Positions 11,739 to 22,200 of a DNA stretch of 64,000 nt are shown in pieces. How positions within the stretch are numbered: the first letter of the stretch is position 1; each line of letters starts with the position of its first letter. A program made the position numbers and the translations under genes. The notes below the pieces were generated by a model. That model made no database searches, had not been told where the DNA came from, and was given only the letters and a program-made list of their open reading frames with translations. Source of the stretch: Haliclona indistincta (lineage: Eukaryota > Porifera > Demospongiae > Haplosclerida > Chalinidae); contig OZ024783.1 in the NCBI GenBank assembly GCA_964017065.1, positions 13,328,040 to 13,392,039 of the forward strand, in the 5' to 3' direction.

Positions 11739-12867
11739 CTACAGGGAGTATAGCAGCACTCCATCAGGAATTGAAGCACCCAAGCCAAACTAGCTATGTC
11801 ACCTCAAATTATAACCTTACATGTACACAAACCAGGCTATGCACAATTACAACAGACAATAATATTATCATAACTATACCCATCCTACAACAGGTGATTG
11901 GTCACACCGAAGTGGAACACCTGGTCTACTATACATGTAACTGCTAACCCCTCATACCGGTGACTGTTCACACTCTAAAAATTGAAGCACCATCTCTATT
12001 CCTAAGCAACAAGCAACTCCCAAATCAGTCATCAGACAAAATAATGTGCAACACTTAATAATAGCATCATTAATAATAAATATAACAGCATTATTAATAC
12101 ACATCTTGTCAATTGCTTGTCAATTGACAAGATGACAGCATTATTAAAACAGCAATATAACAGCATTATTAATACACATCTTGTCAATTGCAGATACAGC
12201 ATAACGTCTGTACATATCAGACTGAATACAGAATACAACTCCGCGCCAGAGTAATAATAAACTAGGAGTTACGAATACGCATGAATGCCTCGCGCTGAGT
12301 TTATTAAGTAGTTATAATTGACCAGCTAGTGGGCTCGACAGCAGACGACCGGCAGGTACAGATACAGCGAGCTAGCTTCCTGGTTTCGGCCTCGTGGACT
12401 CGTATCAGACGACCTAAGAGTCAATGCCGGTTCCGTGTATTGTTAGTAGTACTGCTGATGGAGTGCCTTGCTTCTTTTGTGGCGTTATACTCAGGCTGCT
12501 GCTCTCTGTTTTCTCTTCCCGAGCTGAGCTAGCCAGTTGGCTCTGTCAGGAGTAGACTCTGGGAACTAATCCGCCATGGTCTCATCCCACCGTTAAGTTC
12601 CGGCTTATCTCATACGCAACCGGGTCCAGTGATCCCGTGACCCCGCAGTATAATACGTAGTATGAGCCCTCGCCGTAACCCTGATTAGCATTCCTAAGCG
12701 TGACATCGTCTAAATATACATACATATTAACATTACTGAGAAAACGCACGACGCTCCAGTCCCCCGCACACCGTCGCGATTATTTGCCTCGCGCTAAGGC
12801 GCTCGGCAATTATTGTTTCTGCTGCATAACATAATAGCACGGCAAAGGAGTCCCTAGACCATACATA
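11739..12867 (-). other. Interval between gag and pol exons of the YR element, probably intronic
   Basis: No long frame is present. At 12040-12200 two direct copies of a segment starting TATAACAGCATTATTAATAC, each ending CTTGTCAATTGC, flank the palindrome CTTGTCAATTGACAAG. The 3' end (minus strand) has a pyrimidine-rich TGCTGCTATACTCCCTGTAG acceptor for the pol exon. About 12300-12800 is moderately GC-rich without recognisable content. Confidence 0.5.
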
Positions 12868-13751
12868 TCACTGACGGCCCTTATTCTTAGCTGGCCCAGG
12901 GGATCTATCCCTCTGCTTCGCTGCAGGACACCTTGTGACTGGGTGGGGCTTGTTGCAACCCATGCAAAGGTGTAAGAACTTGCACGGACGATGGTTGCAC
13001 CTTCCCTCGTTGAACTTCTTGCAAACCTGTACCTCAGCCTGCTGACGTCCAGAGCTGGAGGGCTTGCTGTTCGGGAGGATGGAAGGCTGGACACTCACAC
13101 CCATAAACCGTGGGAGGTCGGGGCAAGACTCTGTAGTGTGGAGCTCACTCAGACAATGGTTACATCTAACGACCGCCTGAGCCTGCCCCACAAAGGCTTC
13201 GCTACACAAGGCTTGATCCTCAATCCCCCAATCCAAACTCTTTCTGGCTAGAGCTTGACGACGGAACATTCTATCGTATGCTACCCAAGCAGGCCCACGG
13301 TAATTGCGAGCAGCTCTGGCGATCCTCCTCAAGTAAGCAAACAGGTGAGCAGCCTTACTTGGGTACCTCTCCACTAACACCGACGCCATCAGCGCGAAGC
13401 ATTCCGTCCACACCACAATGTCGGTTACCGGCGATCTCCTGGACGGAAGCTTGAACACCCCGATATCCACCGGAGAAACCGCCGACCACGTCTCTGGTAG
13501 TAACTCATTCATTTCCACAAACTCCAACGCTGCAATCCTCTCGCACAAACGGCGTGGCAGACGAGTGAGAATACTCAGCTGGCTAGAACCTGACTGCACT
13601 GCAGAGGCACCACTACCAATCACTCCAGCCTGAGCACCAGACAGCAAGCTGGAAGCATCAACTGCTGGAATCGGCAATTCTGAGGAGAACGTAGGAAGGG
13701 TCATGCCACCCAATGAAGGCCACGCTCCAAGCTGCTGCTGCACAGGAGCAC
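12868..13751 (-). CDS. Gag-like protein, main exon (zinc-finger C-terminus)
   Basis: From the acceptor TATGCAG|GTGCTCCTG the frame runs about 294 codons to a TGA. The C-terminus has a CCCH finger (C-KKFNEGR-C-NHRP-C-KFL-H) followed by a knuckle-like CMGC...H...C. An earlier CNHC...SC pair is also visible. A basic tail (AKQRDRSPGPAKNKGRQ) ends the protein. Such fingers fit RNA binding and packaging. The open frame upstream of 13751 is hydrophobic and unlike Gag, which supports the splice. Joined to 14902-15088 it gives about 356 residues. Confidence 0.75.
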
Positions 13752-14901
13752 CTGCATATGAGCAAAAGCATTTGCAAATTATTCGGCTAATAATTATAAC
13801 AGGCACAATAGCACAGCATGCCCCCTGCAACAGCAATAGCACAGCAAGCCCCCTGAAACAGCCACACAGGGACCTCTAACTGGAATGCTCACTCAAAAAG
13901 GTAGAACACAGAAAGCAGCTACGCTGGGAGCCGCTGACTCCATGCAACAACAGCATGCAGCCCATGCTACGTACAGCTAGCCCTACACTGACCACGCATG
14001 GTACCGCAACCCTGGCAACAACAACTCAACGGGAGTCTGAATACCGAGCTCCGAAAACAGCAAAGTTGGCATTACATCGAAGCACTAGTCTACCCCCTAA
14101 CCAGCAAAACCGCTAGCTCCAACATGAGCACAGCACTAGAGAGCCACTAACTCACGAACAGCATAGCACCAGAGAACTGCTGGCTCAAAAACAGCAAGCA
14201 CTGGAGAGCCGCTGGCTCTTGAACAGCATGGAAGCACCAAAAAGCAGCCGGCTCAAGAACAGCAAGCACTGCAGAGCCGCTGGCTCCTGAACAGCATGGA
14301 AGCACCAAAGAGCCGCCGGCTCAAGAACAGCAAGCACTGTAGAGCCGCTGGCTCAACAACAGTATAAGCACTGGAGAGCCGCTGGCTCCGTTAATAGCAT
14401 AACGCTAGAGCGCCGCTGGCTCAACAACAGTAAGCACTGGAGAGCCGCTGGCTCCGTCAACAGCATAGCGCTAGAGAGCCGCTGGCTCAACAACAGCAAA
14501 CACTGGAGAGCCGCTGGCTCATCCACAGGAAGCACTGGAGCAGGCTCAACAATAAGCAGCAAGCACTGGAGAGCCGCTGGCTCAGAAACAGCAAGCACTG
14601 GAGCTCAATAACAACAGCATGCACTGGAGAGCCGCTGGCTCAAAAAACAGCATAGCATTAATTTTGATGCAAAACCGCAAAAAAATCTTCTCTAGAAAAA
14701 ATTTTTTTATAAAATCTTTTTTTTTTAATACGTGTAGGAGGGCGGGCTACTTGAAATTCTACAGACTCTGCGCACCTAAGCCCCAGCATACACCCACACA
14801 CATATCAGCCCAGCATACACTCCAGTGGCAAAATTTAGCAAGCAACTTCACTATGCATTTACCACTGACCACCTCCCAGCACTAAGCTCTAGTTCGCTTA
14901 C
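13752..14901 (-). other. Intron inside the YR retrotransposon gag
   Basis: It begins GTAAGC (after ..GTTGCCG) and ends TATGCAG. The joint GCC G|GT GCT reads through in frame (VAG-APVQQQ). The intron is 1150 bp and holds the hairpin minisatellite plus an A/T-rich stretch at 14640-14740. Because a retroelement copied from spliced RNA would lose it, the genomic RNA must be left unspliced. Confidence 0.7.
14105..14645. repeat. Minisatellite of ~32-37 bp units, each carrying a small hairpin
   Basis: About 15 units of the form GAGCCGCTGGCTC + AACAACAG + (TA)AGCACTGGA are arrayed head to tail. GAGCC-GCT-GGCTC can fold on either strand as a 5-bp stem with a 3-nt loop, and substitutions such as GAGCCGCCGGCTC keep the stem. 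The Leu/Ser-rich frame across it is a repeat artefact. Confidence 0.85.
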
Positions 14902-15088
14902 CGGCAACAGAAGTGACCACAGCCGCCGCACTAGTAGCGGAAGGAGCCAGCGAACCGGAAGAACTCGGTGCCCGCGGCAGCTGTTGTTTGAATAGCTCTC
15001 TTATCCATATCTGCTGCTCCTCTGAAAACGGGGCGGCAGCGTCTTGTCCTCGACTCCCGCCGACCGTATCTCCTTCATCGTCGCTCAT
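14902..15088 (-). CDS. Gag N-terminal exon, also a possible shared leader exon for pol
   Basis: The Met at 15088 lies 8 bp inside A1 and opens MSDDEGDTVGG, followed by a helix (EEQQIWIRELFKQQL) and a Ser/Ala-rich segment ending SVAG. The unspliced frame stops six codons after the donor. The donor CCG|GTAAGC is strong. The exon ends after codon position 1, the phase needed by both the gag acceptor at 13751 and the pol acceptor at 11738. Confidence 0.72.
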
Positions 15089-15096
15089 GACTGCAC

Positions 15097-15318
15097 AATA
15101 AAAAGCTGCACTGCAGATACTGTGAAGCTGCTAGTTTTGCGTCGGACTGCAACTGCGTCCAAGTACTCGTTGCTTTAACAACTGGTCACTGCACCTGCAA
15201 TACTATCCTTACCCAATCAGAGTACTCTGCCACTACCGCGCCCGCAAATTCATATTCGCGCGCACGCGCGTGCCAATCCGAACTGCGTTAACTACGTTTA
15301 ACTCTTGTTAAACTACAT
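15097..15318 (-). repeat. Split direct repeat A1 (element 5' end)
   Basis: This 222-bp copy of A2 starts AATAAAAAGCTGC on the plus strand and ends CTACAT|GAGTACATTGG. Transcription of the element must start in or near here, since gag exon 1 begins just inside it. Confidence 0.9.
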
Positions 15319-15456
15319 GAGTACATTGGACATATTCCTAACTGATAGTCTATCACTAAATTTTAGACTCTTTCATGCATAATGATAATGACAAACCAGA
15401 TTGTCACAATCTTAGATGAGACAAACAAACTGATTGTGACATGATCAGCCACTAAC

Positions 15457-18400
15457 CTGTACACTGTCTGGTCTGGTGTTCTTATCATAGGTGAGGCATC
15501 TCTCCACCACCTCACCCACTAGTGATGAGTATCCTCCACCATCACCCGATGATGGTAACTGCTCATAATCCACCTCGGCTATCTGAAAAACAAATACTTA
15601 GTCACTGTGAGCTAATGCAGTTGCACCACTATACAGTCACACATTCTTGGACAATAGCCTATGGCAGTTACAGCCAGCTACAATGTAGCTAAGGGAAAGC
15701 AGAATCTGTCTACAGAGTTCTTGACCTGTTTATACCGTATTTTCACATACCGGTAAATGTCACAATTTTCGTTTAGAAAAATTACTGTCACAATATCTCT
15801 GAGTACATGCATGGTATAGACTTTAATCCTGGCACTCAAGCAAGAAATTTGCTTCAGTGAACTATGATTTGCTGCTGCCAATTCACAAAAATAATATATT
15901 ATTGCTTGTATTATGTAAATTTCAAAAGAACACACGTACATTGCAAAAACTGATTTGTTAATACAACAAAAAAGTTTGTAATACAACAAAAAAGTTTGTG
16001 GTATTGATTAATGATAAATGAATCTTATGTGACAAGCTTTATTGTTGTATTGACAAATCAGTTTTTGCAGTGATATAAGTAATCAATGAGTCAGTAATAT
16101 GGTGTACCTTAGTGGCTAGTGCTAGTATGTTGTTGTTGCTGGAGTGGAATGGAGCTTTGAGTGCAGCCATCTCATACAGTATGCATCCTGCTGCCCACAC
16201 ATCAGCCTTCTCATCATATGCCTCGCTCTGAACCAACTCTGGACTGTATCAATACAAATACACAACTAGATGGCATTAGCTAAGAAAGCAACAGTGAACC
16301 AATGAACAAACCAAACTGAGTAAAAGCATCATTAATAAAAAAAACTCTAGACTTACACTTTGACCGTGGCTTACAAATTCGTGTTAGTTATGAATTCTAA
16401 TTCCACTCACCACCAGTACAGCATAGTGCCCACTGTTGACTTCATCACACTGAACTCCTTCTTCTGTTTAGCGAGACCAAAGTCAGCTGCAAGAGGCATC
16501 AGTATCATGATGCATCGGAAAAAAACATCACACGTCTTACTGATAGTGAGCTTGTCCTTGTCTCCAACCATCATGTTAGCTGGTTTGAGGTCACGATGAA
16601 CAATACGCTTCTCTTTGTGTAAGTACCGAAGAACTCTAATTATCTGAACACAAAAGAAAAGTACAAATAAATTTATGTAAATGTTTGTAATTATCAATGT
16701 GTATAATTCATAATCATTCCAACATAATTATCAATAATGAGCACCAATGATAATTAAAATTGAAAAAAAATTCAGTAACGCATTTTGACGAACAATACAC
16801 AAAATTGCATTTTGCTAGTAGCACACAAGTTATTAAGTTGACATACTTGTGAGAACAAGTGCCATATCCTGTCCTCTGTGAATCTATGTGTCTTCTCTTT
16901 GAGTGATGTGATATGTTCACTGAGTGGAGCGCCTTCTAGCAACTCCATCACAATGTAGAGATGACTACCCTCCTGACATAGACAAATAAACAAAAGATAC
17001 CACTAAGTCAAAGAAGTAGAATAATAGTAGGTAAATTGAATTGAAGCAATAACTATACACATTATAAAGTCCAATCCATTTTTCCTGATAATGTTATAGC
17101 TCAAACTTAAATCTCATTGGGATTCAGCACACATGCACATCATAGTGTACAGCAGTTTCAAGTGATGTGACAACACTCTCTATACAAAGCACACACTTTA
17201 GGCAATGTAATGCCGTATTTAGCACACAAATTAAGGGTATTTCCATTTTTCTTACCTGAAAGCACTTGTGGTAGCGGACAATGTTAGGATGTGCTAGTTG
17301 TTGCTTTATCATAGTCACCTCACTCATGATGCTGCCTATACTCTCCTCACGGCGCGGCTGTCCAGTGTCTTGCCCAAGAGAGCATGACTCGTACTGATCT
17401 CCTTCATAGCGAACAGACTGCCTAGTGGACCCTTCCTAGCCTTGTACACGCTCCCATAAGCTCCTGAGCCAAGCAGAGCTATAACCTGGTATCCACCTAT
17501 AGTGCACAGTTGCTGCTTATGCTGGTTGAATACTGTAATGTTCTTGTGAATAGCAGAAAGCTCGTGTTTTGGTAAACTGTACAAGGTGGTTGCTAGTGAT
17601 AGATACTGTCCCAGGTCATGTACATAGTGGCCGATATCAATGAATTTCTCTAGTATGTCAGTTGAGAAGAGCTGTTTGAAGAGTTGCCGGTTTTGCTCGA
17701 GGCTGAACAAGAATCGCAATGTTCTCAGTGCTTGTTGATGGAGTGGTATCAACCCGGTACTGCCTGTGTCTTGTTGCTCTGTTTGAGGCACGGCCAGCAC
17801 TGCTAGTATATAGGTACACTCCATTGGTCTTGACAATCTCTACAGCACATGTGTCATTGATTGACAGCCTCGCTAGTAGAGAACAGCATGCACTTAGCAA
17901 AGCTACTGTCTTCTCTTTGACGCCATTTTCAGTGTGTTGAGCGAGTAAGGATAGGACCAGCGGAATACCACCAGCTAGCCGGAATTCTTCAAGTAACTCT
18001 GAGTCGGTAAGTAATCACTCAAGTGAAGCTACAATACTTTGCTGGAGATGAGGATGCTTGCTCTTGAATAAAGTTAGTAGTGATGATAGTAGATCGTTTT
18101 CCTTCAGTTGTTGCTGAGAGAGTGGTTGCTGGCTAAGGAGGAGAAGGAGATCGCTGGCTAGTTGCTGAGTGGTGGTGTCTTGTTGGTGAAGCAAAATCGA
18201 TACTAACACTCCAGATAAGATAAGAGTTGAGAGTGATGAACATGCAACCAATGGGTAGGTCAGGAGAAAGAATGAGCTCAGCGATGCAAGCACTCATGCG
18301 AGTTGTTGGTCAGCAAGACAGGATGAACTGCAGGAGCTAGATCATGATCACTGCAGCTGCTCCACTGCATGATGGGTCCATGAGTTGGTTTCTTATCAAC

Positions 18401-18909
18401 CGATCTGTCAAGAGCTGCAAACCTGATGAACCAGAACTTAGAAAGCATATGTTCAGGTTAGTCCTACACCGTAATGATGGGTTGTTGCAGTGAGAAACAT
18501 AATGAACTGGTGTGTATCGATATAGGTTGTTTACATGTATTGTGGTTGGTTGGTGGTTACACCTGTTCTTATAAGACATTGTGAATGTGTTCTTGTTGAG
18601 GGACATGTGTAAGTGAGTGAGTGAGCTGATCTAAGCTCTGATAAAGAGAGTAAGTGTGTGATCATTGTGTGGATGAGACTGCACAATTAGTGGACGATTG
18701 TCGTGACTGAAAAAGTTATATTGTGTTTCTCCACCTGTACGAGAGACACACACTCACAATGCATCATGTACTAGTCACAACTCACCACCAGTTACTGATC
18801 CTAGACCAATCTAGCCGCTCTACATTATCCTCTCCTGCAGTGAATTGGACTAGTAGATTCAGTAGAGAAGGTCGATAGTTGTAGTCGTTCTGAGGTGCTG
18901 CTTGTTGAG
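15457..18909 (-). CDS. NEK10-like: NEK10-like protein: armadillo region and protein kinase domain; frame apparently broken
   Basis: NEK10 is a NIMA-related kinase with armadillo repeats before the kinase domain. Exons (minus): 18786-18909, 17256-18422, 16847-16972, 16541-16643, 16411-16486, 16108-16243, 15457-15582. Splice phases agree from 17256 onward. The armadillo-to-kinase linker has LRTLRFLFSLEQNR and FIDIGHYVHDL. The kinase has LGSGAYGSVYKARKG, FAMKEI, MELLEGAPLSEH, RYLHKEKRIVHRDLKPANMM, TDFGLAKQ, VGTMLYWCPELVQSE and EKADVWAAGCILYEM, so the Lys, HRD and DFG residues are present. The 1.17-kb exon has an in-frame TGA at 18015-18017 and frame changes near 18280, 17812 and 17350. Either a recent pseudogene or assembly errors. 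It continues to the exon at 140-280 across a 15-kb intron. Confidence 0.8.
16712..16830. repeat. Dispersed intronic repeat shared with 61730-61850
   Basis: The segment running from CCAACATAATTATCAA to ACACAAAATTGCATTTTGC recurs in the same orientation at 61730-61850 with about 10% differences by eye. It lies in the intron between kinase exons. Probably a short MITE or SINE tail. Confidence 0.6.
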
Positions 18910-19265
18910 CTGTAACAACACAAGAGCTGTCACGTAACGTAAGTCACGTAAAGTATGAGCTATTGTGGTTAGTGGATTAGAGTGTACATTATAGAATGAA
19001 CTATAGTAATAAACACATAATTAACTAGGCACACCTTCATAGCACTGATACTACAGATCTCATTACAAGATGAACTTCACCTTCAAATCGGTAGCTACTC
19101 CAATGAACTCCTCGTAAGGCAGAATGTGATAATGCACGCGGCACAGCGTCCCACACTGAGCTTGATATTTAAAATAACTTATTTTTAATAAAAATGCAGA
19201 GGTTGAATTAGTACAGATCTTTTTTAGTTAGTCTATGAATCAGTTAGTGTCAGTCAATGAGTGAA
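18910..19265. other. Region between the NEK10-like and ankyrin-Roc-Death genes
   Basis: A possible further 5' exon of the NEK10-like gene reads ALRGVHWSSYRFEGEVH on the minus strand near 19060-19120. Its frame ends in TGA and its phase does not match the exon at 18909, so I do not annotate it as coding. The 3' end of the next gene is at 19266. Confidence 0.3.
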
Positions 19266-22200
19266 TCATTTCTTGTGTAGTGCAGCTCTCAACACACTCC
19301 ATGATGGTACTCCTCTCTGTGACACCATGTCCTGCTGCTGTAACCAAGCTACCATCATCTTCAGCTTGCACTGTGAGATGTTCCCTCGTTGCTCTTCACC
19401 AATCCTCTCCAATGTGGGGTAGCACAGGCCCAGCTTTAGACCGAGGCTCATCCAGTCATTGAGATCACTAACAGCCTCCAACACATCACACAGGTCATTA
19501 ATAGCTGCAGTAAGGAGTACACAATAACAACAATACTCTCCTCATGTGGAATAACTCACTGAGTGTTCTAGAAAGGTCACCACTAACACCAGCAGCAGCT
19601 GTGTCCTTCATTAGCTCCAGCTTACCTATATATATAAAATTCTATCAATAAACTATTATGTAACATAACATGTATACTGTAGTGTCTATATATACTATGA
19701 GCAACTCACTGAGTGTTCTAGAGAGATCACCACTGTGACTAACACGACCAGCAGCTGAGGGTAGCTGTGTAGCTGTGTGACAGCTCTCCAGTTCAGTCAC
19801 CTCCTGTATACAAACAAGCAAAGAGTACTATAAGCTACAACACATGTACTTACAGTGAACCAGCACTTGTGTTTGTTCTCTAAACGAACTGGTCCTCCTC
19901 GACAATCTCGTATAGAACAGATCACTTGTTGTGGCTTGTTCTTTGAGAAGCAGCGTGCAGGATGAGGGTGTCTACCTGACTGCACAGCGTGAGGACAGTA
20001 GAACCCAAAGTCCCAGTGTACATCTCGAGTGTGAGGATAGAGTGAACCAACTTCACAAAACATTGTCCACAGCTGGCGACGACACTCACGGATCAAGCGT
20101 GGGCTGATGACGGCATCAGTAAGAATACGTACCTCCACGTGACTAACCAGACTACGAATCTCAACATGAACCAATTCGTCTTCGCTATCGTCATGAAAGT
20201 AAAAGCGAATTCGATTCCTAAATCGATTAAGCTCATCAAGTCTCCAATTCTTATCTTGAGAAAATCTGACAACTGAGGCTTGGAACTGGCCAAGAGGGAC
20301 AAAGCCAGTAGCTGGTATGAGGAGGAGAGGAGAATAGAGGAGACCAGAGAGGAGCTTGGGGTCGCTGGACTCTATCGTCACATTGTGGTCGGGGTAGAGG
20401 AGGCATGGCAAGAAGTACACCTCTTCTTCACTAGCAGATTGAGCATTCTTGTAGAGGATATAACACGACTCTAGTAGCTCCACAATCTCATCAGTCGGGA
20501 TTCCCGCCTTGTCAGTAGAGGATTCACTGCATGCCTTGTTCATCAGACGATGAGAAACCTCTCCTGTGAGTCGCATGAGTTTAGCTGTCTCTGGTTCCCC
20601 TCTCACTGCTCCAAACACAGTCCCAAACAGCTCTGCTGGTGGCTTCATAATCAGGTTAACATTCACAATAACACGCTTTCCAAGCTTCTTCAACCGACCA
20701 TAGTAAAGGATAGTGCCATACTTGTCGTGTAGGTACTGGAGGACACCTTTCTCTCCGAAGAGATCTTCTCTGGAGATGCCACAATGCTCAGCTATTACTA
20801 CACACTCTTCTAGAGAGCACCATCCTGGAGATGGATCGAATCTCATGCGCAGTATCAGGTGGAGCAATAATGCACCTGTTGGAACCTGCTGTGGAGTAAA
20901 CCGGTCGTGGACTATTCTTGTTATCAGTTCACGAAGACCCTCAATATCGCTGGAGTCTGCACTGACGTTGTTGAGTGGAATAATGTATCTCTTCTCCTCT
21001 CCTGGCTTGTTGACTGAGCACAGAACATCTCTCTTCATGAAATAGTCGTCTTGGAAGGATTGCTGAATGGAGCGGTCTAGAGTGAGAACAGCTGCCTCAC
21101 TGGTCTGGTCGAGGTGAGTGCCAATGAGAATGGCTGCCGGCTTGTGGTCTGGGCTAGTCTGGAGTGAGGAGATACTGCACAGAGCACGCTGGATGATCTC
21201 TCTGATAGTGTACTCTGACTCATACTGTACTGAACTGGACCCATCAGCTCTGTACACTACTGTGTAGGGGGAGTCTAGATCGTGAGTGACGTTGAACAAG
21301 ATCAGATTTAGTGCCATGCCGTGTAATAGGAGAGGTAGGATCTCGTGAAACTCTGGCTGGCCACCAATATCAATGAAGTGAAGAAAAGAGAGTATATCTG
21401 TATTCTTGAGGAAATCCTGGATGGTCTCCCAGTCCTCATCTTTGACTAATTCAGTGAGTGCGGTGGCCACTAGCTCATCTCGTGTGCGATGAGTAAGATT
21501 GTCCCAATCCTGTACGAGAGTGGCAGGGCCAGGTGAGCTGCTGGCAGCAGTGGATGGTCTGGTAGTGGACCTACTGCTGGAGGGTGCTGCAGGGGAGTTT
21601 AGAATACGGCTGCACAAAGCACGGCACTGTTCCTCCAGTCCCTGGCTCCTCCACCCTCCCTCAGACAAGAGCACTGATGATCGGTCAATGTCATGATACA
21701 ACTGGACAGTAATTGGAGCGTCTATACCGGTACTTGGAACAATCTCGTCGGGTGATATGTGAACGATCTCGTGAGTGAGACGACGTCGCGCTGTGGTTTT
21801 ACCGACACGAGATGGTCCGATCATGAAACCCTTGAGTGATCGTACTGGTACACTACCCTGCTGCTGAATGTGTTGCTGTATAATACCTCTCTTCACAATA
21901 CCTACACATCAAGAATATCAGTAATACATCATGTATCACTAACACAATGAAGCGATTTACTCTATACATGTCACTGAGAGTAATCAAATGCATATCATGT
22001 ACTATCAAGTACGAAGCTAAAAGTGGAGTTGCTGTTGAAACATAGCATGCACAAATCACGCTGGCAGTAAGATGTTTAAATTAAAGCTAATCATCATCAT
22101 CCATCAACCATATATATAGTGAGGACTTGCATACATGTATTGATGGACTATATGTTTTCGTGCTTGCGTGATGCATTATTTCCTGCACATTGTCAACACA

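Larger units (their letters stand above)
7850..15318 (-). mobile_element. Complete YR retrotransposon (PAT/Ngaro-type) with split direct repeats
   Basis: On the minus strand the order is A1 (15318-15097), gag exons, RT/RNase H, tyrosine recombinase, B1 (8816-8502), A2 (8502-8281), a 116-bp spacer, then B2 (8164-7850). I saw one mismatch between A1 and A2 (222 bp) and one between B1 and B2 (315 bp), so insertion is recent. A1-genes-B1-A2-B2 is the known arrangement of PAT- and Ngaro-like YR retrotransposons. There is no target-site duplication, as expected for recombinase integration. No methyltransferase or hydrolase frame was seen. It lies antisense-free, in the same orientation as the NEK10-like gene, inside its intron. 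Confidence 0.88.

Noticed and set aside
11064..11793. Plus-strand frames opposite the reverse transcriptase
   Set aside because: Shadows of the minus-strand pol frame, which carries all catalytic motifs.
14105..14645. Regularly spaced repeats that might be read as a CRISPR array
   Set aside because: Units are contiguous and variable in length, without unique spacers, and the context is eukaryotic with no cas genes.
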